The notes below the pieces were generated by a model. It did no database searches. It saw only the letters and a program-made list of their open reading frames with translations, and was not told the DNA's origin. Positions 46,429 to 54,456 of a DNA stretch of 64,000 nucleotides are shown one piece after another. Numbering within the stretch: position 1 is the stretch's first letter; the number at the start of each line of letters is the position of its first letter. The DNA comes from Sandaracinaceae bacterium (GTDB lineage: Bacteria; Myxococcota_A; Polyangia; Polyangiales; Houyiibacteriaceae), in assembly GCA_020633055.1 (NCBI GenBank), contig JACKEJ010000011.1:62001-126000 (forward strand). The letters run 5' to 3'. A program made the position numbers and the translations under genes.

Positions 46429-47775
46429 CTACCTCAGGCGCTCGAGCCGCACCCGCAGCCCGTCCTTCGCGACGGGCAGCGAGGTCCAGTCGATGGGCAT
46501 CTCGTAGCCGGGCTCGACGTGCAGGCGATAGCGCGTCAGCAGGTGGTGCACGACGGCCTTGATCTCCATCTCGCCGAAGTGCATCCCGATGCACTTGTGC
46601 GCGCCGCCTCCGAAGGGGACGAACGCGAACGGGTGCTGGCGGTGCTCCTCGCGCCCCGGCGCGAAGCGGCCGGGGTCGAACACGGCCGGGCGCTTCCACA
46701 GCCCGTCGAGCCGGTGCGTCGCCTGGGGGCAGACGATCACGTACGTGCCGGCGGGGATGGTGTGCCCCAGCAGCTCGACGTCCTTCACGGTCTCGCGCGC
46801 CAGGGCCGGGACAGGGGTGACGAGCCGCAGCGCTTCCTTCATCGCGCGGTCGAGGTTGGGCATCTGGTTGAAGTCGTTGAGCGCGACGGGCCCGGCACCC
46901 GCCCCAAGCAGCTCCGCGCGGATCAGGTCCTGCCACGTGGGATACTTGGCCAGGTGGTAGAGCAGCGAGGTGAGCGTGATGGTGGACGTGTCGTGCGCGG
47001 CCATCATCAGGAAGATCATGTGGTTGACGATGTCGTCGTCCGTGTAGCGGTTGCCCTCGTCGTCCGTCGCCTCGCACAGGCGCGAGAAGAGGTCCTCGCC
47101 AGGGTTCGCGCGCTTCCCGGCGATGCGCGCGCGGAAGAAGCGCTCCAGCAGCGCGCGCCCCTCGAGGCCGCGACGCCAGCGCCCGAGCGGCACCGAGTAG
47201 CGCACCAGGGCGCTGCCCCCGCGCACGGCGTCGATGAAGGCGCGGTTGACGCGCTCGGCCTCGCGCCTCAGACGCTCGCCCATGAACACCTCCGTGGCGA
47301 CGTCCAGCGTCAGCTGCTTCAGCCGCGGACCGAGGCGCACGGTGCGCCCAACGGGCCACTGGGTGACGCCGCGCGCGATGGTGGGCTGCATGTTCTCGAA
47401 GTAGCGCTCCATCAGCGGTCGCTTGAACGCTGCCTGCATGACGCTGCGGTGGGCGCGGTGCTCGTCGAAGTCGAGCAGCATCAGGCCACGGTGGAAGAAG
47501 GGCCCGATGTAGTAGTTCCAGGCCGAGTTGGCGAAGGCCTGATCGGTGTTGCGGAAGATGGCCTGGTTGGCCTCCGGGCCGATGGCCATGACGCACAGGA
47601 CGCCCAGGCTGCGCGTCCAGCAGACCGCGCCGTGCTTGGCGTTCAAGCGCGCGGCCGTGCCGATCGGATCGCGCAGCATGGACGGGGCGATGCCCACGAC
47701 GGGGAGGCCAGGCTCCCCCGGGAGAGAGGCGCGCACGCGTCGCGACGCAGGGGACTCGCGGAGAGCTGGGATCAT
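46429..47775 (-). CDS. Cytochrome P450
   Basis: 448 residues. The haem-ligand motif FGGGAHKCIG contains C395; ExxR is EALRL near 338; the I-helix has the MAAHDTST form, with AH in place of the usual AG/GG. A cytosolic-type N-terminus with Pro-rich start (ESPASRRVRASLPGEPGLP). It is a monooxygenase of unknown substrate. It overlaps the TetR regulator gene (ATGA), so the regulator and P450 form one unit, divergent from the MpaB-type oxygenase across an operator-bearing gap. Confidence 0.92.
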   Translation of the reverse strand: MIPALRESPASRRVRASLPGEPGLPVVGIAPSMLRDPIGTAARLNAKHGAVCWTRSLGVLCVMAIGPEANQAIFRNTDQAFANSAWNYYIGPFFHRGLMLLDFDEHRAHRSVMQAAFKRPLMERYFENMQPTIARGVTQWPVGRTVRLGPRLKQLTLDVATEVFMGERLRREAERVNRAFIDAVRGGSALVRYSVPLGRWRRGLEGRALLERFFRARIAGKRANPGEDLFSRLCEATDDEGNRYTDDDIVNHMIFLMMAAHDTSTITLTSLLYHLAKYPTWQDLIRAELLGAGAGPVALNDFNQMPNLDRAMKEALRLVTPVPALARETVKDVELLGHTIPAGTYVIVCPQATHRLDGLWKRPAVFDPGRFAPGREEHRQHPFAFVPFGGGAHKCIGMHFGEMEIKAVVHHLLTRYRLHVEPGYEMPIDWTSLPVAKDGLRVRLERLR

Positions 47776-48368
47776 GAGTGGGGCCTCGGGAGGACGGAGA
47801 GGAAGTGGTCCGTCAGGTGGTCGATGACCCGCTCGCGCGACACGGGCAGGCGCCCTGCGAGGAAGGCCGTGCCCACCTCGCTGACCGCGCCCACGAGCGC
47901 GAGCGACGTCAGGGCCGCGTCGTCCGCGTCGAAGGCAGTCTCGCCCAGGTAGTCGACCGCGAGACGCGCGAGCAAGTCGGCGTTGGCGATCATGTCCTCC
48001 TGGCGGCGCTGCTGCAGGCGCTCGTCGTTCTGCCCTTCGAGGATGAGCACGCGACCCTTGCGGGGGTCGTCCGCCAGCACGGTGAACGCGGCGGCGATGG
48101 CGGCCCGCGCCTTCCTGCGTGGGCCACCCGGGGTGGCTCCGAAGGCCGACAAGACGGCCGCCACGGTCTCCGCGCGCACCTGCCCGTAGACCTCGTGCAG
48201 CAGCCCGGCACGGTCGTCGAACGCCTCGTAGAAGTAGCGCTCGGTCAGGCCTGCCTGCTGGCAGACGTCGCGCACCGTGGTCTGGCTCCACCCGCGCGTG
48301 CCGATCACCTCGAGCCCCGCCTCGAGCAGCAGCGCGCGGCGCTCGGCCTTGCGCTCGTCGGCGCTCAT
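47772..48368 (-). CDS. TetR-family transcriptional repressor
   Basis: 198 residues. The N-terminal TetR helix-turn-helix is clear (RRALLLEAGLEVIGTRGW..TTVRDVCQQAGLTERYFYEAF). The C-terminal ligand-binding domain is divergent. Its ATG was placed at 48368 (MSADERKAERR); an earlier in-frame start at 48410 would add 14 residues. Its stop overlaps the P450 ATG (ATGA). The 22-bp inverted repeat at 48419-48440, between the two divergent genes, is a likely operator. Ligand unknown. Confidence 0.85.
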   Translation of the reverse strand: MSADERKAERRALLLEAGLEVIGTRGWSQTTVRDVCQQAGLTERYFYEAFDDRAGLLHEVYGQVRAETVAAVLSAFGATPGGPRRKARAAIAAAFTVLADDPRKGRVLILEGQNDERLQQRRQEDMIANADLLARLAVDYLGETAFDADDAALTSLALVGAVSEVGTAFLAGRLPVSRERVIDHLTDHFLSVLPRPHS

Positions 48369-48418
48369 GCCCCGCCAGGAGCGTGTGGTGACATGCCGCG
48401 AGGCGACCATCCGGGAAT

Positions 48419-48440
48419 ATTGACAACCACCATTGTCAAT
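48419..48440. promoter_or_regulatory. Perfect inverted repeat, candidate TetR operator
   Basis: ATTGACAA (48419-48426), a 6-bp centre and TTGTCAAT (48433-48440). It lies between the TetR gene (start at 48368 or 48410) and the MpaB-type oxygenase (start at 48455). TTGACA inside the arm may serve as the -35 of a promoter to the right. Confidence 0.6.
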
Positions 48441-48454
48441 GTCAACGTCCGAGC

Positions 48455-49339
48455 ATGCACGCCACCCGCAGCAGAACGTCCCCCCGTCGCGCCACTCCCC
48501 CCGCGGAGCTCACCGCACGCGCGTTCGACCCCGCCGCGCACTTCGACGGCATGCCCAGCGTGTACGCCGCGCTCGCCAACGTGTGCATGCAGCTGTCCTA
48601 CCCCCCGGTGGGGCGCGGCGTGCTCGAGAGCAAGGTGGACAGCGGCAACATCCTCAAGCACCCCGTCAAGCGCGGGCGCACCACGCTCAGCTACCTGGCC
48701 GTCGCGCAGCTGGGCGACGAAGCCACGCGCGAGGCCTTCCGGAAGGCCGTGGACGGGCAGCATCGGCAGGTGCGCTCGGACACGAACAGCCCCGTGAAGT
48801 ACAACGCCTTCGATCAGCGGCTGCAGCTGTGGGTCGCGGCCTGCCTGTACAAGGGCTCCGAGGACATCCAGATCGCCCTGCACGGCCCGATGGACGCGGA
48901 CACCGCCGAGGCGTTCTACCAGTACGGCGCGTGCTTCGGGACCACCCTGCAGCTGCGCCGCGAGCTGTGGCCCGCGGACCGCGCCGCGTTCGAAGCCTAC
49001 TGGCAGGACATGGTGCAGGAGATCTGCAGCAAGCCCATGGCCCCGGACCTCAAGCTCTACCTGCGACGGGTGCTGTGGACCGGGCGGCTCACGTCCGGGC
49101 GCGTGTCCCAGGCCGTCGGTGCCCACTTCCGGCGGATGAACATCGGCTTCCTGCCGCCAGAGTTCCGCGAGCACCTGGGCGTGACCTTCAGCGCGGAAGA
49201 CCAGCGGTACTTCGACCGGCACATGCGGCGCGTGGCCGCCCTCTACGAGCGCCTCCCGCGCCAGGCGCGGCTGTTCCCATACAACCTGCTGCTGTGGGAC
49301 GTGAAGCGGCGCATCCGCTTCGACGTGCCCATCGTCTGA
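48455..49339 (+). CDS. MpaB-type oxygenase (DUF2236)
   Basis: 294 residues. The central segment QHRQVRSDTNSPVKYNAFDQRLQLWVAACLYKG carries the His/Arg and WVAA signatures of the ER/MpaB (DUF2236) haem-binding oxygenase family, which includes rubber oxygenases and aminotransferase-like desaturases. The N-terminus is Arg/Pro/Ala-rich. It is divergent from the TetR-P450 pair and close to the palindrome, so it is likely co-regulated with them. The substrate is unknown, perhaps the same molecule as the P450 acts on. Confidence 0.8.
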   Translation: MHATRSRTSPRRATPPAELTARAFDPAAHFDGMPSVYAALANVCMQLSYPPVGRGVLESKVDSGNILKHPVKRGRTTLSYLAVAQLGDEATREAFRKAVDGQHRQVRSDTNSPVKYNAFDQRLQLWVAACLYKGSEDIQIALHGPMDADTAEAFYQYGACFGTTLQLRRELWPADRAAFEAYWQDMVQEICSKPMAPDLKLYLRRVLWTGRLTSGRVSQAVGAHFRRMNIGFLPPEFREHLGVTFSAEDQRYFDRHMRRVAALYERLPRQARLFPYNLLLWDVKRRIRFDVPIV

Positions 49340-49355
49340 GCCTGGGCGTCGCGTG

Positions 49356-50015
49356 TCAGGCCCGCCCGCTCACGGCGCGCTCGCCTACGTCTCGCACACG
49401 CCGCTGCAGCATGTCCGCGGCGAAGCGCTCCCGCGTACGTGGGTCCCAAACGACCTCCTCACAAGCGCAGAAACGCAGCCCCTCCCAGAACGCACGCGCG
49501 GCAGCGTGGGCACGCACGGCCCGCTCGTGGGTGGCGCTCTCGACGGCGTGCCTCGCGGCCGCCGCGTGGTAGCGACGCCGCATCACCATGGCGAGCGCAG
49601 CCAGCACCCCGGCGACGGAGGTCCCACCGAGGAGCAACAGCGTCAACGCGAGCACGACGCGCGGTGAGAGCCCGAGCCACGCACTGGGGAGCCACGCCTC
49701 GGGCCAGAAGAGCGTCGCCGTGAACAAGAACGGCGCACAGGTCGCCACCAGGACGGTGACGACCAGCAGCGCGACCCCGGACGCAAAGCGGAAGCGCAGG
49801 GCGGGGTGGGAAGCCAGCACGGGCGCGTGCGGCGGCTCGAGCTTGCGACCGAGCGGCGAGAGCACCTCCACATGGTCCTCGTACGTCGTCCAGTGTCCGT
49901 GTGCGTCCGTGGTCTCACGGAGCTCGACGCGCACCGTCCGGTTGGCCGCAAACACGCTGGGGAGGTCGTCGCGTTCGCGCTCTCGCCCGCAGGCTGGACA
50001 GGTCTCGCCGGACAC
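49356..50015 (-). CDS. Membrane protein with an N-terminal CxxC motif
   Basis: 219 residues from a GTG at 50015. The start has CPACG, but no partner pair is visible. Two membrane helices lie at about 75-105 and 125-155. The C-terminal part is Arg/Ala-rich with CACEEVVW near 195. No family was recognised. It is convergent with the DUF2236 gene, 17 nt apart. The start is uncertain; an earlier GTG/ATG is possible. Confidence 0.5.
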   Translation of the reverse strand: MSGETCPACGRERERDDLPSVFAANRTVRVELRETTDAHGHWTTYEDHVEVLSPLGRKLEPPHAPVLASHPALRFRFASGVALLVVTVLVATCAPFLFTATLFWPEAWLPSAWLGLSPRVVLALTLLLLGGTSVAGVLAALAMVMRRRYHAAAARHAVESATHERAVRAHAAARAFWEGLRFCACEEVVWDPRTRERFAADMLQRRVRDVGERAVSGRA

Positions 50016-50101
50016 GGGGCGGATTGTCCCACCTGCGCCGACATCACACCATGGTGCGTTCGTACCATTTACGGGTCGTCCACACGGGCTACGTCTCGCC
50101 C

Positions 50102-50443
50102 ATGTCCGACACACACAGCGCCCTCCCCGAACCCGTCGAACGTCCCCTCGCCTGGCAGGCCGCCATGGTCGGGCTCGGTCTGCTGTGGAGTGCAGCCGCC
50201 ACCGCGGCGCTCTACGTGGCGTTCGACGGCGCGTTCCACATCCTCACGCCTATCGCCGGGCTCTGCGCCGGCATGACGCTCTTCTGCGCGCTCGTGGGGT
50301 TCAAGCCGGGCCGCTTTCGCCGCATCGGGACGGACCACGAGGAGACGCTGTGGACGGCGTTCACGCCGGTGCAGCGCCTCGGAGCCGCCGCGCTGGCGTT
50401 CGCCGCAGGCATCGGCGGGCCGCTGCTCACGTTGGCCGCTTGA
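50102..50443 (+). CDS. Small membrane protein
   Basis: 113 residues with three hydrophobic helices (residues about 20-40, 45-65, 95-113) and no recognised domain. The start ATG at 50102 is supported by hydrophobic organisation; TACGTC lies 6 nt upstream. The gap to the next gene is 188 nt and shows no clear structure. Confidence 0.55.
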   Translation: MSDTHSALPEPVERPLAWQAAMVGLGLLWSAAATAALYVAFDGAFHILTPIAGLCAGMTLFCALVGFKPGRFRRIGTDHEETLWTAFTPVQRLGAAALAFAAGIGGPLLTLAA

Positions 50444-50631
50444 CGCCAGCGGGTGCCACGGCGCACCAGACCGTGTTCGGTCGCGCGACCCGTCGTGGTC
50501 ACGCCGAGAAGCCGGACCTCCCGAGGCGCGCGGCGGCACTATCCACGCGCCGCAAGGTGACCAACGCCGCCTGGGGGCCTCCGAACGAGCCCGGGCTTCC
50601 ACCGATCCTGGATCGTGCACTACCCTCGGTC

Positions 50632-51357
50632 ATGCCTCGGCCCGCCCTCCACCTCGCGCGTCTGACCGCCGACCTGTGCGAAGGCGCGCTGACCGCCCGC
50701 TCTCGGCGCGAGCTGCACGACGCGTGGCTGGACACGCTGGCGCCCCTGGGCTTCGACACCGCAATGGTGCTGGACGACACGGTCGAGCCCGGCCCGCTGT
50801 CCACCCTCGCCTCGCGCCACGTGGACCCGACTCGGTTCGAGAACGCGCGCCTCACCGCCCGCGAGTACCTCGAGGACTACCCCGTCCTGCGAACGCGCGC
50901 GGCTCGCTCACGCGACGTGCTGCAGCTGACGCGAGAGGACACGTGGCTGCGCGTGTTCGCCGAGCACGGCATGCCCTATGGCGAGCGCTTCGTGCTCGCG
51001 TTCTCGCTGCACGCGCAGGCCACGCCGCTGTCCGTCATCACGCTGGTGCGCGCCACGCCCACGGCGCGCGCCTTCGGTCGCAAGGAGCGTCAGGTGGCCG
51101 AGGCGCTCGCCCCCGTGCTGTCCCTGGGCGATCTCGCCTGGCGCGCCCGACGCGAGGCGCACGAGCCGGAACCAGCGGCGTTCGACGTGCTCACCGCCCG
51201 CCAGCGCGAGGTCGCGCGCCTCGTCGCGCGTGGCCTCACGAACCGTGAGATCGCGGGCCTCGTGGGCAGCTCCGAGAACACGGTGCGCAACCACCTGGTG
51301 GCCGTGTACCGCAAGCTGGACGTGAGCACGCGCGCCGAGCTGGCCGGACTGCGCTGA
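50632..51357 (+). CDS. LuxR-family transcriptional regulator
   Basis: 241 residues. The C-terminal LuxR helix-turn-helix is clear (LTARQREVARLVARGLTNREIAGLVGSSENTVRNHLVAVYRKLDV). The N-terminal ~170 residues look like a GAF/PAS-like sensing domain (SRRELHDAWLDTL, FVLAFSLHAQATPLSVITLVR). There is no receiver domain, so it is not a classical response regulator. The start at 50632 has TACCCT 5 nt upstream. Target unknown. Confidence 0.85.
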   Translation: MPRPALHLARLTADLCEGALTARSRRELHDAWLDTLAPLGFDTAMVLDDTVEPGPLSTLASRHVDPTRFENARLTAREYLEDYPVLRTRAARSRDVLQLTREDTWLRVFAEHGMPYGERFVLAFSLHAQATPLSVITLVRATPTARAFGRKERQVAEALAPVLSLGDLAWRARREAHEPEPAAFDVLTARQREVARLVARGLTNREIAGLVGSSENTVRNHLVAVYRKLDVSTRAELAGLR

Positions 51358-51381
51358 CCAGCGCCGAGCGGCGCGCGCGGC

Positions 51382-51669
51382 TCAGCTCTCGTAGTCGACC
51401 GCCACCGCGCGCTCGACGACCTGCTTCATGTGAACGCCCACCCCCTGGTGCACGGGGTGCACCTGGTAGGCGTCGAGGGCGTCCCAAGAGTCGTGCTTGG
51501 TGATGAGCGCGATGTCGTAGGAGCGCTCGCTGTGGAGCTGGTCTGCGCCGACCTCGATCTCCAGCAGCTCGGGGATGCGCCCGCGCATGGCGAGCAGCAC
51601 CTCACGGGTGGTCTCGACGGCGGCCTCGCTGCGGTCCTTGAGCTTGAAGAGCACGACGTGGGTGATCAT
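51382..51669 (-). CDS. Dabb (stress-responsive alpha/beta barrel) protein
   Basis: 95 residues, the whole of a Dabb domain (PF07876-like): MITHVVLFKLKD start, the GADQLHSERSYDIALITKHDSWDALDAYQVHPVHQ middle and the KQVVERAVAVDYES end. It forms a dimeric alpha+beta barrel, and the activity is generally unknown. TACGAT lies exactly 7 nt before the ATG and there is no Shine-Dalgarno sequence. Confidence 0.85.
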   Translation of the reverse strand: MITHVVLFKLKDRSEAAVETTREVLLAMRGRIPELLEIEVGADQLHSERSYDIALITKHDSWDALDAYQVHPVHQGVGVHMKQVVERAVAVDYES

Positions 51670-51676
51670 GGCCCCG

Positions 51677-51682
51677 ATCGTA
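51677..51682 (-). promoter_or_regulatory. Leaderless-type -10 element before the Dabb gene
   Basis: On the minus strand TACGAT ends 7 nt before the ATG at 51669. No Shine-Dalgarno sequence. Confidence 0.5.
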
Positions 51683-51720
51683 GCGAAAGAGCGCCTCATC
51701 CGGTACAGACCTTTCGCCCG

Positions 51721-53028
51721 ATGCCCCCCACCGCCGAACACGACGTCGAGAGCGCCGCGCGCGCCCAGGTCGAGAGCGCCGCGCGCGCCCAGAGCGAAAC
51801 ACCACGTGAGCGAGCCCACCGCGAGACCTGCTTCCGCTGCTGGAAGCCAAGGGTCACGTGCGTCTGCGCGCTGATCGACCCCGTGCACAATCGCGTGGGC
51901 GTCTCGGTGCTGCAGCACCCGCGCGAGCACGGGCACGCGCTGGGCACCGCGCGCTTCGTCGAGCTGGGGCTGCTGAACTCGGAGGTGGTGGTGGCGTTCT
52001 CGGGCGAGCGCGACCTGCACAAGCCGCTCCCGCTGCCAGAGGGCACGGCCCTGCTCTACCCGGGCCCGCACGCCCGCGACCTCGAGCAGCTCCCCCCCGC
52101 CGAGCGCCCGCGGCACCTCCTGGTGCTGGACGGGACGTGGAGCCAGGCCCGCGGGCTGTACCGGGCGAACCCCTGGCTCCTGCGGCTGCCGCACGTCCAG
52201 CTCTCGCCGGACGCGCCCAGCCGCTACCGCATCCGCCGCGAGCCACGGCCGGAGTTCGTCTCGACGCTCGAGTCCACGCTGCTGGCGCTGCGCATCCTCG
52301 AGCCAGAGACGCAGGGCTTCGACGGGCTGCTACGCGCGTTCGACGCGCTGGTGGACACCCAGATCGAACACCACCAGCGGGCGCGCGCCGAGGGCCGGCC
52401 GAAGCGTCAGAAGCGCGTGCGCCGTGAGCGCGCGTACCGCGGCGTCCCCCGCTGGCTGGCCGAGGACGCCGAGCGGCTGGTGGGCTTCTACGCAGAGGCG
52501 CTCCCGCCCACCGAGCCCGGCCCCGGGAAGCCCGGGCCGCTGCTGCAGCTGGTCGCGCTCCGCTTCGCCACGGGCGAGACGTTCGAGCGGATGATCCTCC
52601 CCGTCGAAGGCCTCCCCCCCGAGTCGGAGCTCGCCACCCTGGGCCTACACGCGCGCGACTTCGACGACGCCATCGCGCCGAGCGAGCTCGCGGACGCGCT
52701 GCGGGCGTTCACGCGGCCAGGGGACACAGGCCTCGCATGGAACCGCAGCACCCCGAGCGTGCTGCACGACGCGACGGGCCTCCCGCACCGCATGCGGCTG
52801 CTGAAGCCCGTCCTCCGCGAGCATGGCCCGCTGGACGAGCACGGCTCCTTGCGCTCCCTCGACGCCCTCGCCGTGGTGGCGCGCGACGAGCTGGCGGTGG
52901 CCTCGCCGGCGCATCGACAACCGGCGCGCGACGTGACCACGCTGCGAGGGCGCGCGGGCGCACGCCTGGGCAACCTGATGGACGTCGCCGAGGCCACGCG
53001 TCTGGCCGCGCGCAAGGACCACGGATGA
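51721..53028 (+). CDS. DTW-domain tRNA-uridine aminocarboxypropyltransferase
   Basis: 435 residues. The DTW signature DGTWSQARGLY is near residue 137, preceded by CFRCWKPRVTC.C Cys pairs near 38-48, as in TapT-type enzymes that add an acp group to tRNA uridine. The C-terminal ~170 residues are an extra domain (not the usual DTW length of about 200-230) with no recognised family. The N-terminus has a tandem DNA duplication of 24 bp encoding VESAARAQ twice (51744-51792 region). It overlaps the ModF-like ABC gene (ATGA). Confidence 0.82.
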   Translation: MPPTAEHDVESAARAQVESAARAQSETPRERAHRETCFRCWKPRVTCVCALIDPVHNRVGVSVLQHPREHGHALGTARFVELGLLNSEVVVAFSGERDLHKPLPLPEGTALLYPGPHARDLEQLPPAERPRHLLVLDGTWSQARGLYRANPWLLRLPHVQLSPDAPSRYRIRREPRPEFVSTLESTLLALRILEPETQGFDGLLRAFDALVDTQIEHHQRARAEGRPKRQKRVRRERAYRGVPRWLAEDAERLVGFYAEALPPTEPGPGKPGPLLQLVALRFATGETFERMILPVEGLPPESELATLGLHARDFDDAIAPSELADALRAFTRPGDTGLAWNRSTPSVLHDATGLPHRMRLLKPVLREHGPLDEHGSLRSLDALAVVARDELAVASPAHRQPARDVTTLRGRAGARLGNLMDVAEATRLAARKDHG

Positions 53029-54422
53029 GCGCGGTTGACGCCGAAGGCGCAGCTCGCACACTCGCGCCCATGCAGCCCGGTCTGTACCTCATCACCGGCC
53101 CCAACGGCTCCGGCAAGTCCCAGCGAGCCCGCACACTCGCCGAGCGCACCGAGGGCGCGCAGCTGCTCTCCCCGGAGAGTCAGCAGGCGTTCTACGAGGC
53201 CGAGCTCGCGCGCGACGACAGCGACTTCCACGGCGGCGCGGACCCTGGGCACACCGTGCGTCAGCTGCTCGGCCCCGACGGCGCGGCGCACCCGCTCTGC
53301 AGCACGTTCCGCCTGACGCCGCTGCTCGACCACGGCTACCGCACGCTGTCCACCGGCGAGTCGCGCAAGGCGCTCATCCTGCGTGCCCTCGTGCAGCGGC
53401 CCACGCTGCTGGTGCTGGACGAGCCGTTCGAAGGGCTCGACCGAGCGGCCTGCGGGGACCTCGGCCAGGCCCTCGCGCAGGTCGCGGCGTCCATCCCCGT
53501 GGTGCTCGCTGGTGCGCTGGAAGGAGACGGGCCTGGCGACGGGAGCGCCGTGCCGCCCGACCTGGTGCGTGAGGTGACCGCGCTCGACCGGGCGCCCACC
53601 CCCGGTCACGTGGTGTTCCGCGGGTCGCTGGCCGCGTTTCGTGCCCACGCCGGCGGGCTGCGCGCGGTGCGCCCCGCACCGCCGGTGCAAGACGGGCCAT
53701 GGCACGCGGCGGACGCGGCACTCGACCCAGCCATCCCGCTCATCGCCCTGCGCGCGGGCCGCGTCGCCTACGGCGGGCAGCCCGTGTTCGAGGGGCTCGA
53801 CTTCACGCTGCGCGCCGGGGAGCACACGCTCCTCGAGGGCCCCAACGGCTCGGGCAAGTCCACCCTGCTCGAGCTGTTCACCGGGGACCATCCGCAAGCC
53901 TACGCCAACGACCTGACCCTGTTCGGGCGCAAGCGCGGCACCGGCGAGAGCGTGTGGGACATCAAGCGGCGCGTGGGCCTCGTCAGCGGGCGACTGCACC
54001 GGGACTACCGGGTCGCGGCCTCCGTGGACACGGTCCTGCTCAGCGGCCTCTACGACAGCATCGGGCTCTACGACGCCCCTGGCCCCAGCGCCCGGGCCCG
54101 CGCGCGTGCGTGGCTGCGGTGGCTGGACCTCGGGCTCCATGGCGACGACGCGTTCCGCGAGCTTTCGTTCGGGACCCAGCGTCTGGTGCTCATCGCGCGC
54201 GCGGCCATCAAGGTGCCTCCGCTCGTCGTACTGGACGAACCCACCGCCGGGCTCGACGCCGACAACCGCGCCCACGCGCTGGAGCTGGTGCGCTCGTTGT
54301 GCACCCAGACTGCGAGCACGCTGTTGTTCGTGACGCACCGACCGGACGAGCGCGACTGGTGGCTGCGTGAGGTCGGCGGCCCTCGGCTGTCGCTCGGCGG
54401 AACCGCGCTCCCCGACGCTTGA
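53025..54422 (+). CDS. ModF-like tandem ABC ATPase (no membrane partner)
   Basis: 465 residues with two ABC domains. Domain 1 has Walker A GPNGSGKS near 26 and LSTGESRKAL with LLVLDEPFEGLD; domain 2 has Walker A GPNGSGKS near 282, LTLFGRKRGTGE and LVVLDEPTAGLD. The second half matches ModF/PhrA. Function in E. coli is unclear; no modABC is nearby. It overlaps the DTW gene by 4 nt, and RtcB follows at 34 nt. Soluble, with no membrane domain. Confidence 0.85.
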   Translation: MSAVDAEGAARTLAPMQPGLYLITGPNGSGKSQRARTLAERTEGAQLLSPESQQAFYEAELARDDSDFHGGADPGHTVRQLLGPDGAAHPLCSTFRLTPLLDHGYRTLSTGESRKALILRALVQRPTLLVLDEPFEGLDRAACGDLGQALAQVAASIPVVLAGALEGDGPGDGSAVPPDLVREVTALDRAPTPGHVVFRGSLAAFRAHAGGLRAVRPAPPVQDGPWHAADAALDPAIPLIALRAGRVAYGGQPVFEGLDFTLRAGEHTLLEGPNGSGKSTLLELFTGDHPQAYANDLTLFGRKRGTGESVWDIKRRVGLVSGRLHRDYRVAASVDTVLLSGLYDSIGLYDAPGPSARARARAWLRWLDLGLHGDDAFRELSFGTQRLVLIARAAIKVPPLVVLDEPTAGLDADNRAHALELVRSLCTQTASTLLFVTHRPDERDWWLREVGGPRLSLGGTALPDA

Positions 54423-54456
54423 CGACCAGGGCCCGCGCCCTAGCTAATGGCCCACC

